Source of the DNA: Hyphomicrobium sp.
GTDB taxonomy: Bacteria; Pseudomonadota; Alphaproteobacteria; Rhizobiales; Hyphomicrobiaceae
Length of the DNA stretch: 64,000 nt
Direction: 5' to 3'
Assembly (NCBI RefSeq): GCF_019753045.1
Contig: NZ_JAIELN010000005.1
Span: forward strand, 124,001-188,000
Below, piece by piece: positions 16,631-25,411 of this stretch. Positions within the stretch are counted from its first letter, which is position 1. Every line of letters begins with the position of its first letter. The notes under the pieces are model-generated. The model was not told where the DNA came from. It saw nothing but the letters and a program-made list of their open reading frames with translations, and did not search any database. The position numbers and the translations under genes are program-made.

Positions 16631-16957
16631 ATGCGCGCAATCATTGTTATGGCGGCCTTTGCGATCCTAATTCCGGAGGGCGTCGCTGCCGGTCAGATTG
16701 GGATCGCCTCTCGGTATTGTCACCACAATAGTGCCAGCGGGCGAAAGGTGACGTGCCGGAGCAAAGTCGCGGCCCATCGCACCCTTCCCCTCGGAACGCA
16801 CATCAAGGTGAGAAACTTGGCCAACGGCCGATCAGTGATCGTCACGATCGTCGATCGCGGTCCTTTTGTGAAAGGACGCATCATCGATTTATCAGAAGGA
16901 GCTGCGAATGCCATCGGCTCCTCCGACTTGATGCGCGTTGAACTTAGCCGTTACTAG
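16631..16957 (+). CDS. RlpA-like double-psi beta-barrel protein
   Basis: 108 aa from the ATG at 16631. The signal peptide, MRAIIVMAAFAILIPEGVAA, excludes the longer ORF start. The mature part matches the RlpA barrel: IGIASRYCHHNSASGRKV, AAHRTLPLGTHIKVRNLANG and VTIVDRGPFVKGRIIDLSEG, with the conserved His and Asp of lytic transglycosylases of this fold. Full RlpA adds a SPOR domain, missing here. A periplasmic role in peptidoglycan is likely. Confidence 0.85.
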   Translation: MRAIIVMAAFAILIPEGVAAGQIGIASRYCHHNSASGRKVTCRSKVAAHRTLPLGTHIKVRNLANGRSVIVTIVDRGPFVKGRIIDLSEGAANAIGSSDLMRVELSRY

Positions 16958-16966
16958 TCGGTGCGA

Positions 16967-18751
16967 TTAGCGGGCATCGATGAGGCCCGAATCCATAAGC
17001 CGCCGGTGAAACGCAAGGATCTCCTGCGATTTCTTGCACGTGAAGTAGCGTCCGTCGCAGAGGCCCAGAAGGCGCAGCCGTTCTTTATAGGAGTCAGGCA
17101 ACGGCAAACGTGCGGCCTGCAGCATGATCGTGCCTAGATAAGGCACATCGACAACGTCGACCTCCGGCAAAGACGGGGGGCTATAGTTCACGCCATCAAC
17201 GGAATAGTAGGTCAGCAGACCCCGACTTTCGGGTGTCAGCTTGATGTCTTCGGCGAACGAACTTGCGTCGAAGCCAAGCAGCGTGCGCGTTGCGATCGGC
17301 TGGTGATCGCCGTATTGCACGATGAGAAAGCGCTCGTTTGGAAAGCGCTTCGAGAGCGACGTCCGAAATTCATCGTAGTCCATGTGCGCCAACGCGAGAC
17401 GGCGCAGATATTCATTCATTTCCGGATCTGTTCCAGGGCCGCCGCCCGAAACGTGCACGTTTGGTTCGTACGTCTTGTCATACGGAAGGTGCGTTGCCGA
17501 CGTGATGACGAATGTGAAGAGCGGGCTGGTCGACACCGCGATATGGCGCTCAATATCGTTCAACGCGTTCGCATAGTAGAAGCGATCACGCTCATCGAAG
17601 CGTTTGGCGCCCTGCGCCCTATAATCGAAGATCTCCGGCATTCCGACGGTCGCGTAGAAGCGATCGTTAGAAACGAATGCCTTCGGAACCGGGTAGAAGA
17701 CACTGTTGTGATATCCGCAGCGGGCCAGAACCTGTGGCACGGCGTCGTGGATCTTTCCCTGCATGAGTGATTGAACGAACGTGCGCATACCGCCGAACGA
17801 ATAGGACGATACGCCGGCGAGAACTGAGAACTCAGTGAGCCAGGATGCTCCGCCGTACGTTTCTACGCGTAGTTTGTGCAGTCGTCCGTCAAACGACTTG
17901 AAGAATGGGTCGAGCCCGTGATCGTAGTCGATTTCGGAGAAGTATGAGGGAGGAAAAACGCTTTCCTGGTGGATCAGGATAATGTGCGGCGGCTTCTGCT
18001 GCAGGGCGCATGTTGGAATTTTGAAGGGCGGCATCGGCTGCGATTTCAGCGCATCAAACAATTGACCTTTCCAAAGCGTCTGCAAAGTCTCCGACCACGA
18101 GGAATAGAACGATGAAACGTAGAGATGGTCCCAGTAAAACTGCGTATTCCGCCGTTCGCCTTTCGCGTAGCTCGCGCCCACACTGAGCACAACGAAAAGA
18201 ACGAATAGCCCACCACTGGAGCGACGCGGAACACGCGAGCTATCCAGGCGCCAAAGCACCAGACCCGAGACAAGCGCGAACGTGATCATCGCCAGAAGCA
18301 CGAGCAGCATCGACCTATGGTCGGTCCATAGGTAGACGACGGTCGACCACGACATCAGGTAGAATACGACGTCGTAGGCATGCAGCACCATCTCGATGTA
18401 GTGCTGCTTGATATCGGACGCGATTACGATCGACGCGACTAAGATTGCGATGAGCGTGATTGAAAAAAGAACACGCCTGGAAAGAAACGTCAGCGCACAT
18501 ATCAGAGCCGACGTGATCGCCGCTGAGAAGATGATGGTTTGGAGCCAGCCTTCGTAACACCAATGGTAATAAGCAAGGCCAACCGCAATTGCAGCCGTTG
18601 CGTACCAGACGGTTGCGGCCGAAAACTGACGCTGAAGCGGTTGGTCACCGATGCGCGTCAGCGACCCGGTCCGATCAATCAGTTCGACACTCATCGGAAT
18701 GCAATCGCCTAAGGACCCGCCGGTCGGCGGGAGAAGCACCGTAGCTCTCAT
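16967..18751 (-). CDS. Membrane sulfatase-superfamily transferase
   Basis: Up to 594 aa; an alternative ATG at 18694 (MSVELIDRTG) is possible. About five membrane spans fill residues 45-200 (for example SITLIAILVASIVIASDI). A periplasmic alkaline-phosphatase-superfamily domain follows, starting with PHIILIHQESVFPPSYF. The Thr/Ser region TYGGASWLTEFSVLAGVSSY resembles the nucleophile segment of phosphoglycerol or phosphoethanolamine transferases. YGDHQPIATRTL carries the late metal-binding Asp-His. It likely adds a phosphate-linked group to a lipid or glycan at the cell surface; the substrate is unknown. It is separated by about 300 bases from the arylsulfatase gene on the same strand. Confidence 0.78.
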   Translation of the reverse strand: MRATVLLPPTGGSLGDCIPMSVELIDRTGSLTRIGDQPLQRQFSAATVWYATAAIAVGLAYYHWCYEGWLQTIIFSAAITSALICALTFLSRRVLFSITLIAILVASIVIASDIKQHYIEMVLHAYDVVFYLMSWSTVVYLWTDHRSMLLVLLAMITFALVSGLVLWRLDSSRVPRRSSGGLFVLFVVLSVGASYAKGERRNTQFYWDHLYVSSFYSSWSETLQTLWKGQLFDALKSQPMPPFKIPTCALQQKPPHIILIHQESVFPPSYFSEIDYDHGLDPFFKSFDGRLHKLRVETYGGASWLTEFSVLAGVSSYSFGGMRTFVQSLMQGKIHDAVPQVLARCGYHNSVFYPVPKAFVSNDRFYATVGMPEIFDYRAQGAKRFDERDRFYYANALNDIERHIAVSTSPLFTFVITSATHLPYDKTYEPNVHVSGGGPGTDPEMNEYLRRLALAHMDYDEFRTSLSKRFPNERFLIVQYGDHQPIATRTLLGFDASSFAEDIKLTPESRGLLTYYSVDGVNYSPPSLPEVDVVDVPYLGTIMLQAARLPLPDSYKERLRLLGLCDGRYFTCKKSQEILAFHRRLMDSGLIDAR

Positions 18752-19058
18752 CTAGTTTAGTTCAATACGTTTCTTCTTATTTCACGGCGGATTTGAGGGT
18801 GATCATGAATTAGCTCTCATGCTGCGATGCAACCGACCGAATCCACATCAGGGTTGCGGAGGCGCACCTAACGACGGCGGACGGACGCTCTCTCGCCGCT
18901 GGACTAGGCTCGGAGAATTATCCACTTGCCGTCGAGGATTTCTTCCCGTGGACGATATCGCCGAACAGTATGGGCCGTCGCAGAATTTGGATAGCGACGG
19001 GGCGCGCTGGACCGCTCCCCGCGATCGAGCGCGACCAGCGCGAGCCTATGCCCGGCAG
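18752..19058. other. Intergenic, no gene seen
   Basis: About 300 bases between two minus-strand genes. The plus-strand ORF starting at 18819 runs antisense into the arylsulfatase gene and is taken as a shadow. A promoter for the membrane transferase probably lies here. Confidence 0.4.
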
Positions 19059-20873
19059 CTACTGCATGCCCCGCTGTTGAAGCTGCTCGTCGATCATCCT
19101 GTTCAAGCCGCCGCGAATGCGGTCGAGGTCCAAGTTCTTCTTGAACGCCTCCTGCCGTTTAATCTGGTCCATTTCCTCGTCCAGGATATTGGCCGGATTA
19201 AAGCTCGGCGGGAACGAGCGTGGCGGGAAGTCTTTAAACGATGAAGCGAATTGGAAGACGTCGTCCATCGTCCCATATACGCCCCCGACGTGATTGAGCT
19301 GCCAATCCCAGAACGTGTTGGACGTGATGTCAGCCCGTTCGAATGGGTCTTGAAAGAGGTTGAATATTTTCTGCAGGCGAAGCGTTGTGAAAGGCTCGGC
19401 CCACAGGCCCATCGTGCCTTCCATGCGCTGCTCGGAATAAACGTACTTGAGGTCCTCCTTGCGATAGGCGACCAGCAGGCCGTCGTCGTTGGAATAGAAG
19501 AAATTGTTGCGCGCGCTTTTCTTCCCGTTGTTGTTCGTCGCGCTTCCGCTTACGGCCTTCAGGAACGCCGACTGGTCATAGCCATCAAGGTGAACTTTGT
19601 AGTTGATGCCGTTTGCCGTGTAGCCTGCTTTGAGTTTGTTGACGATGTCCGGCTCACCCGCGATGGAGCAGAGCGTCGGGATCCAATCGTTGTGGCTCAT
19701 CAGTTCGTTCGTGACGGTTCCGGGCTTAATTTTTCCCGGCCAGCGAACCAGGCAGGGCACGCGGAAGGCGCCTTCCCAGTTTGTGTTCTTCTCCGAGCGG
19801 AACCAAGTCATGGCCCCGTCTGGCCACGTGTTCATGTGGGGGCCGTTGTCGCTCGAATAAACAACAATCGTGTTGTCGGCGATCCCCATGTCGTCCAGCG
19901 CTTTGAGCAGCGTGCCTATGGTGTCATCGTGCTCCATCATGCCGTCGATGTACTCGCTGTCTCCATGCGTATACCGGCCGCGGTGACTGGGACGGACGTG
20001 CGTCCGCAAGTGCATGCGCGTGGAATTGAACCAGACGAAAAATGGCTTGCCCGCAGCGTGCTGTCGCTTCATGTAGTCGATAGCCGCCGATGACGTTTCG
20101 TCGTCAATCGTTTCCATGCGCTTCTTGGTGAGCGCGCCCGTGTCTTCGATCGTCTGCTTACCTATTTTGCCGAAGCGCGGATCGACAGTCGGGTCGTCGA
20201 CGTCCGTCGCTTTGCACTTCAGAACGCCGCGGGGGCCGAACTTGGCGCGATAGGCCGGGTCCTTGGGATAATCGGGCAGTTCTGGCTCTTCCTCGGCGTT
20301 GAGATGGTAGAGGTTGCCGAAGAACTCATCGAACCCATTGACGGTGGGCAATGACTCATTGCGGTCACCGACGTGGTTCTTGCCGAACTGTCCGGTTGCG
20401 TAGCCAAGATTTTTCAGCAGGCCGCCAATCGATGGGTCAAGCTGGCTCATGCCCATCGGTGCGCCGGGAAATCCGACCTTGCTCAATCCGCTGCGCATGA
20501 TGTGCTGGCCGGTCAGGAATGCCGAGCGGCCAGCTGTGCAGGATTGCTCGCCGTAGTAGTGCTGGAACTTCAACCCTTCCTTGGCGATCCGATCGATGTT
20601 CGGGGTCTCGTATCCCATCAGCCCATTTGAGTACGTGCTGAGATTCGCGATGCCGATATCATCGCCCCAAAGGACAAGAATATTGGGCTTTCCGGCGGAC
20701 GAAGGCGCCGCGGTTGGTCCCGCTGGCTGGGTTTCCTGCGCCGCCGCGCCGGCGGTCAGTGCCGTCGATAGAGCGAGCAAAGATGCCCCGCTCCTCAGAA
20801 CATGTCGGCGATCCAGGGCGCACTGAAGTTCGGTCTGTGCGTCGTCTTTTCTGTCCTTCGCGTCAACACTCAT
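19059..20873 (-). CDS. Tat-exported arylsulfatase
   Basis: About 604 aa from the ATG at 20873 (GTGGAG upstream); the listed start at 20936 lies inside the preceding gene. A Tat-type signal, RRHVLRSGASLLALSTALTA, is followed by NILVLWGDDIGIANLSTYS with metal-binding Asp residues. QSCTAGRSAFLTGQH is the sulfatase signature, in which the Cys would be oxidised to formylglycine. VVYSSDNGPHMNTWPDG gives the late Asp-Asn metal ligands. It hydrolyses sulfate esters, probably periplasmic. It lies 31 bases downstream of its likely activator, the formylglycine-generating enzyme. Oxidation before Tat export would fit that pairing. Confidence 0.92.
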   Translation of the reverse strand: MSVDAKDRKDDAQTELQCALDRRHVLRSGASLLALSTALTAGAAAQETQPAGPTAAPSSAGKPNILVLWGDDIGIANLSTYSNGLMGYETPNIDRIAKEGLKFQHYYGEQSCTAGRSAFLTGQHIMRSGLSKVGFPGAPMGMSQLDPSIGGLLKNLGYATGQFGKNHVGDRNESLPTVNGFDEFFGNLYHLNAEEEPELPDYPKDPAYRAKFGPRGVLKCKATDVDDPTVDPRFGKIGKQTIEDTGALTKKRMETIDDETSSAAIDYMKRQHAAGKPFFVWFNSTRMHLRTHVRPSHRGRYTHGDSEYIDGMMEHDDTIGTLLKALDDMGIADNTIVVYSSDNGPHMNTWPDGAMTWFRSEKNTNWEGAFRVPCLVRWPGKIKPGTVTNELMSHNDWIPTLCSIAGEPDIVNKLKAGYTANGINYKVHLDGYDQSAFLKAVSGSATNNNGKKSARNNFFYSNDDGLLVAYRKEDLKYVYSEQRMEGTMGLWAEPFTTLRLQKIFNLFQDPFERADITSNTFWDWQLNHVGGVYGTMDDVFQFASSFKDFPPRSFPPSFNPANILDEEMDQIKRQEAFKKNLDLDRIRGGLNRMIDEQLQQRGMQ

Positions 20874-20904
20874 CGGAGGGCTCCACTGCTGATTTTCGCT
20901 TTTT

Positions 20905-21885
20905 TTATTTTCGGATGACGCACCGGAATCCAACATGGCTTGTCGATGTATCGACTGGCTCCGGATGGCGCGCTGCGGGACGGTAGCGACGGCAATAGTT
21001 GGGCGCGCAAAGATGCGAGCCCCCTTTCAAAACTTTCCGCGGAATGCGGATATTCGGCTGCTGCGGATCGAAACTTCGCTCCTTGCTCGGGCCTCGCGGA
21101 TTTTCGGGAATGCAGCAGGCTTTCGCAGCATCCGCTGGATGCTTTGGCGCATACCAATCGGTCGTCCACTCCCAGACGTTTCCGATCATATCGAAGAGTC
21201 CATAGCCGTTCGGCGGAAACGTCTTGACCGGCGATGTTCGCGCGAAGCCATCGAGTTCGAGATTTTCGTGAGGAAAGTTGCCTTGCCACGTGTTGGCCAT
21301 GTGCTGGCCGTTGGGCGTCAACTCACCGCCCCAGGCAAATTCGGCGCCCTCCAAGCCTCCGCGCGCGGCGTATTCCCATTCGCCTTCCGTCGGCAACTCC
21401 TTTCCCGCCCACTTGGCGTATGCCTCTGCGTCTTTGTAGGCGACGTGGACGACGGGGTGATCGTCTTGCCCCTTGATCCACGAGCCCTTGCCGTAAGGGT
21501 GACGCCAATTCGCGCCGAAACGAAACTCCCACCATTGGCTCCAGTCGTTTAGACCGACGGGCCCCGCAGGAGGACGGAAGACAAGCGATCCGGCCTTCAG
21601 CATGTGCGGCAGGGCACCGGGGTAGTCTTTGGCCGTGGGCGCGATTTCTGCGAATGTGATGTAGCCCGTTTCTTCAACGAACTTTCGGAATTCGGCGTTC
21701 GTGACAGGCGTCTCATCGATCCAGAAGCCATCGATAGCAACGCGATGGGAGGGTGCTTCTTCCGGGTAATGCCGGTTCGACCCCATGGCAAAGATGCCGC
21801 CGGGTATAAAAACCATGCCCTTGCGATGCGCGTTCGTCATCGTCTCGTGGGCGATATCTTGGACATCTGCGTGGTTGGCAACCAT
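20905..21885 (-). CDS. Formylglycine-generating enzyme (sulfatase activator)
   Basis: 326 aa of the SUMF1/FGE family. It has MVFIPGGIFAMGSNRHYPEE at the start, VTNAEFRKFVEETGY, the LPTEGEWEYAARGG core and MIGNVWEWTTDWY. The segment GGSHLCAPNYCRRYRPAAR carries the paired active-site cysteines that separate true FGE from related EgtB-type proteins. It has no signal peptide, so it acts in the cytoplasm, converting the sulfatase Cys to formylglycine. It is transcribed just upstream of the arylsulfatase, in one operon. Confidence 0.93.
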   Translation of the reverse strand: MVANHADVQDIAHETMTNAHRKGMVFIPGGIFAMGSNRHYPEEAPSHRVAIDGFWIDETPVTNAEFRKFVEETGYITFAEIAPTAKDYPGALPHMLKAGSLVFRPPAGPVGLNDWSQWWEFRFGANWRHPYGKGSWIKGQDDHPVVHVAYKDAEAYAKWAGKELPTEGEWEYAARGGLEGAEFAWGGELTPNGQHMANTWQGNFPHENLELDGFARTSPVKTFPPNGYGLFDMIGNVWEWTTDWYAPKHPADAAKACCIPENPRGPSKERSFDPQQPNIRIPRKVLKGGSHLCAPNYCRRYRPAARHPEPVDTSTSHVGFRCVIRK

Positions 21886-22100
21886 CGTACCTCTGCCGTT
21901 TGGACACGAGTTGATGCGTTACATTTCTGCGCGAAATGTCCGAACTGGAAAGTTGCTGGAATTGCTACAAATGAAGGCTTGTGATGGGTGTCTGGTGGTC
22001 GACACCGTGCGCCGCTTCCCCCCACTTAGCGTTGCGTAAGTCGAGGCAACGCTGCGCGATGCGGCAGTCCAAAAGCGCGTTGAGGAAAGAGAAAAACGTG

Positions 22101-22123
22101 AAATCGATTCAAACAATCGATTT
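22101..22123. promoter_or_regulatory. 9-bp perfect inverted repeat before the FGE gene
   Basis: AAATCGATT-CAAAC-AATCGATTT, about 215 bases upstream of the formylglycine-generating enzyme start, within the 414-base gap (21886-22299) that otherwise has no gene. It looks like an operator for a dimeric regulator. A weak terminator for the upstream SphA-like gene is a less likely reading, since the stem is AT-rich. Confidence 0.45.
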
Positions 22124-22299
22124 AACAATCCGACAAAGGCTAACCGCATTTCCAGCCTCGCTCTGGATGCGTAGTCGCCCTGCCCGTCCCAAGTCACTGT
22201 CGAATGGGCGGCCAATGCAGTCAAACGAATAGGTCGCCGCGGCGCAGCGGATTGCGTCTCATGGTAAATACAAAGTACGAATATTTAGATTTGCGGACG

Positions 22300-23232
22300 T
22301 CAATATCGAATGGTGCCGGACAGAATTGTCATGCTGCCGCTCCATCGGCGCTCGACGGCAAACTCCTCATAATGACGTGCGCTGAGTATCAAAGGCGCAC
22401 CGTTCGCCATCGTCGTGTAGGTCAAGCCGCCACCGATTGCGTCGACGCTTCCCTGAAGCGAACCTAGCCGGGCGCCGGATCCAGAGTCGCCCGTCAACTG
22501 ACGATAGTCATATCCGACGATGCCGATCATGAGCCCCTTAGAGATGTCACGGCCGATCGCCCACTCGTGGTGAAAATCGATGCCGCTCAAATAGTCGGTG
22601 GCGTCATTGTTGAAATTGTAAGTGATGCCCAACGTGCTGTTGAACTGGAGCTTCGTTGTTTTCTCAGTCCACGTGAAAGCCCATCCACCATCGATGCCCG
22701 GCCGATTAAGGCCGATGTTGGGCTCGAAGCCGACGGCGTATCGCCCGGTTGGGGCGACACCCTGAAAATAAACGGTATGGGCAAAATCGGCTTCTTGCCA
22801 ACCGAGCTGAATGCGTGCCGTTAAGTCACCAAGGCCCCCGCCCGATGTTTCCTCTTCGAACGTGTTGCCGAGCGGACCAGTGACGGCTGCCTTCAGATCG
22901 ATATGGCCGACAGGCACCGTTACCGCGAGCCCGAGGTTTCCGCCCAGAATTTTCTGCTTGGGGACGTAAAGGCCATTCACCGCTTCTTGGAAGAACTGAA
23001 CTCTGCTGCCGACGTTCAATGTAACTCCGCCCAAAGTCACAGGCGCATTGATTTTGCCTTCGTAATAGCCACTGACGAAAGACACGTAGGTGCCGGGCGG
23101 TGGGGTGGCACCGGCGCCGAAAGCTGATCCGCCAAGCCCGTATGACGAAAAGCCGAATTCGGCGGCGTCGGCACTCGAATCGAGGCCCATGGAGAGCGCG
23201 CCGCCGATAACGATCGCCATGCTCGTTCGCAT
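22300..23232 (-). CDS. SphA/MetA-type outer-membrane channel
   Basis: 310 aa with a short signal peptide ending near SADA, and a GGAAGGG ribosome binding site. The sequence is a run of amphipathic beta strands with glycine-rich turns (PPGTYVSFVSGYYEGKI, GGLGDLTARIQLGWQ, FAHTVYFQGVAPTGRY, GIDFHHEWAIGRDISKGLMI). It ends with strands typical of the family once called phenol meta-degradation protein, now often SphA. These are outer-membrane porin-like channels for hydrophobic or sulfated compounds. Its place upstream of the sulfatase pair suggests uptake of a sulfated substrate, but that link is inferred. Confidence 0.8.
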   Translation of the reverse strand: MRTSMAIVIGGALSMGLDSSADAAEFGFSSYGLGGSAFGAGATPPPGTYVSFVSGYYEGKINAPVTLGGVTLNVGSRVQFFQEAVNGLYVPKQKILGGNLGLAVTVPVGHIDLKAAVTGPLGNTFEEETSGGGLGDLTARIQLGWQEADFAHTVYFQGVAPTGRYAVGFEPNIGLNRPGIDGGWAFTWTEKTTKLQFNSTLGITYNFNNDATDYLSGIDFHHEWAIGRDISKGLMIGIVGYDYRQLTGDSGSGARLGSLQGSVDAIGGGLTYTTMANGAPLILSARHYEEFAVERRWSGSMTILSGTIRY

Positions 23233-23520
23233 TCTTGGAACCCTTCCTAAGAACGCAACAGCAGCCGAAAAAGCGTACTTGACTCATATGCTGCCTGCTG
23301 TAGCGGGAATGGCACGGTGCGATGTTATTCATTGAGCTGAGATAAAGCATTCACCCCGTGGCTTCGGCACGCGCCCCACTCTTGTTGTCGACGCCCGTCG
23401 CGCTGTGATCGAAGTCGAAATCATACAAGTCTGTAACTATTCCAACGCATTGGAAATGCAGACGCGCATTGCGCTCGCGCGCGCTGCGTTTATATCTTCC
23501 GGGCTTTGCGGAGACCGCTT

Positions 23521-24336
23521 ATGGACGATGCCGTGCCTCGTCTTCCCATTTCTGCGTTTATCATTTGCCTCAACGAAGAGCGCTATCTCGGCAAATGCAT
23601 AGAGAGCCTCGCCAATTGCGCGGAGATCGTCGTCGTCGATTCCGGATCGACGGACGGCACGCTCGCGTTGATCCGCACCTACGTCGACAAGGGATGGCCG
23701 ATACGCGTGTTTCAGGAAGCCTGGCGCGGTTATGCGGCGCAGAAGCAGTTCGCGCTCGATCAATGCAACCAGCCTTGGGCTCTCAACATTGATGCCGACG
23801 AACGTTTGGATGCGACACTCATCAAGGCGTTCCCGGAGCTGATCCGTGCGGACACCGCCGTCGTTGGCTGGCGGGTGGCGCGGCGGCCCTATTTGATCGG
23901 TCTCGGCTACACGCCGGAGCACGTGCGTGAGCGCAAAAACCTTCGTCTTATCCGGAAAGGCAAAGGCGCTTACGATCTATCGCAGACGGTTCACGAGGGC
24001 ATTGTCCCCTCGGGGCAGGTCAACGATGCCGAGGCGGGCAGCATCCTGCATTTTCGTCCGCTCATCATGGATGAGCAGATTCTGAAGGAAAATCGCTACT
24101 CCACCCTCAAGGCGGATCAGCAGGTGGCTGAAGGAAAGCCTGCGAGCGTGATGAAGCTTATCTTCAGTCCGCCGATTTATTTCCTCCGGCTTTATTTTAG
24201 ACACGGTCTATGGCGCTGCGGCGCTCCGGGCTTCATCCAGTCTGCGACCGGCGCGGTGTATGCGTTCTTGACCCAAGCTAAAATTTATCAACGTCACGCA
24301 ATGAAGCGCCGTCCCACCGTCGACTCAGCCGGCTAA
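23521..24336 (+). CDS. GT2 glycosyltransferase, LPS-core type
   Basis: 271 aa from the ATG at 23521. A GT-A fold opens with ISAFIICLNEERYLGKCIES, and IVVVDSGSTDGTLALI and NIDADERLDATLI give the nucleotide-binding and DxD motifs. The pattern, including QTVHEGI and the later LRLYFRHG segment, resembles WaaE/KdtX-type enzymes that add a sugar to LPS inner core. It starts a run of surface-glycan genes, with the next glycosyltransferase nine bases downstream. Confidence 0.85.
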   Translation: MDDAVPRLPISAFIICLNEERYLGKCIESLANCAEIVVVDSGSTDGTLALIRTYVDKGWPIRVFQEAWRGYAAQKQFALDQCNQPWALNIDADERLDATLIKAFPELIRADTAVVGWRVARRPYLIGLGYTPEHVRERKNLRLIRKGKGAYDLSQTVHEGIVPSGQVNDAEAGSILHFRPLIMDEQILKENRYSTLKADQQVAEGKPASVMKLIFSPPIYFLRLYFRHGLWRCGAPGFIQSATGAVYAFLTQAKIYQRHAMKRRPTVDSAG

Positions 24337-24344
24337 ATGCGGGT

Positions 24345-25385
24345 TTGCGAATGCACGTGATGCACTATCACTTCGGCAAGGACGGTGGCGCGGAACGCTT
24401 TTTCGTCCATCTCGTCCGCGCACTCTCTCGCCGCGGCCTCGAGCAAACCGTCGTCATTCGCAAAGACAGGAGCTGGCGCGGCGAGATCGAAGGTCTGGCA
24501 AACATCATCGAAAGCAACTTCCGCAATCTATCGCCCGAACGGATTCTGTTGCCGCTCAAGGTCAAGCGCATCGCTCGCGAGACGAAGCCTGACGCGCTTT
24601 TCGCATGGGCTACGAGGGCAAGCCGCCTCATGCCGAATTACAAGGACTGCATCCGGATATCGCGGCTCGGCGATTTCCCGACAAATCTCAGCTATTTCAA
24701 AAATTGCGATGTCCTCGTCTGCAATACACCGGCGATCGGCGAGCACGTGCGAAAGATGGGATGGACGCGCGGCATTGAGGTCATTTCCAACTTCACGGAC
24801 ACCGATCGTGCCGTTCCCGCCGATCGCACTGCACTCGGCACGCCGCGTTCCGCGCCTGTGGTCATGTCCATGGGGCGCTTTGTCGAGCGTAAGGGCTTTG
24901 CGCAGCTTATCGCGGCTGTTGCGCTGCTGCCGGGCGTTCATCTCTGGCTCGCAGGCGACGGCGAAGAGCGCGCCAATCTTGAAAAGCTCGCAATGGATCT
25001 TGGCATGCTGGATCGGATGCGATTTCTCGGATGGCAATCCGATCCGCGCCCGTATCTCGCTGCTGCCGACATCTTTGTTATGCCATCGAGCCACGAGCCG
25101 CTCGGAAACGTCATCCTCGAAGCGTGGGCGCAACAGAAGCCCGTTGTATCAAGCCGCGCCGAAGGGCCGTCCTGGTTTATGCGGGATGGCGAGAACGGAT
25201 TGCTCGTCGACATCGGCGATGTGAAAGGTTTTTCGAACGCGATCGCGCGATTGATCGCCAACCCGGATCTCGCGGCCCGAATTGCCGAAAATGGCAATAG
25301 CACACTTTCAGACTGGTTTTCCGAAGAGGCGGTCGCCAACGCCTACATCGATCTCTTCAAGCAGAAGCCGCCGACGCAAGCGTAG
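24345..25385 (+). CDS. GT4 glycosyltransferase, LPS-core type
   Basis: About 346 aa; TTG at 24345 or the ATG at 24351 is the start. It opens MHVMHYHFGKDGGAERFFVH, a classic GT4 start with the glycine-rich acceptor loop. The donor domain has VVMSMGRFVERKGFAQLIAA, LWLAGDGEERANLEKLAMD and the EX7E-like region SSHEPLGNVILEAWAQQKPV. It resembles Rhizobiales LPS-core glycosyltransferases. It is co-directional with, and nine bases from, the GT2 gene. Confidence 0.87.
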   Translation: MRMHVMHYHFGKDGGAERFFVHLVRALSRRGLEQTVVIRKDRSWRGEIEGLANIIESNFRNLSPERILLPLKVKRIARETKPDALFAWATRASRLMPNYKDCIRISRLGDFPTNLSYFKNCDVLVCNTPAIGEHVRKMGWTRGIEVISNFTDTDRAVPADRTALGTPRSAPVVMSMGRFVERKGFAQLIAAVALLPGVHLWLAGDGEERANLEKLAMDLGMLDRMRFLGWQSDPRPYLAAADIFVMPSSHEPLGNVILEAWAQQKPVVSSRAEGPSWFMRDGENGLLVDIGDVKGFSNAIARLIANPDLAARIAENGNSTLSDWFSEEAVANAYIDLFKQKPPTQA

Positions 25386-25411
25386 GCTTGCCTCCTCTAG
25401 CTGTCCCTTGC

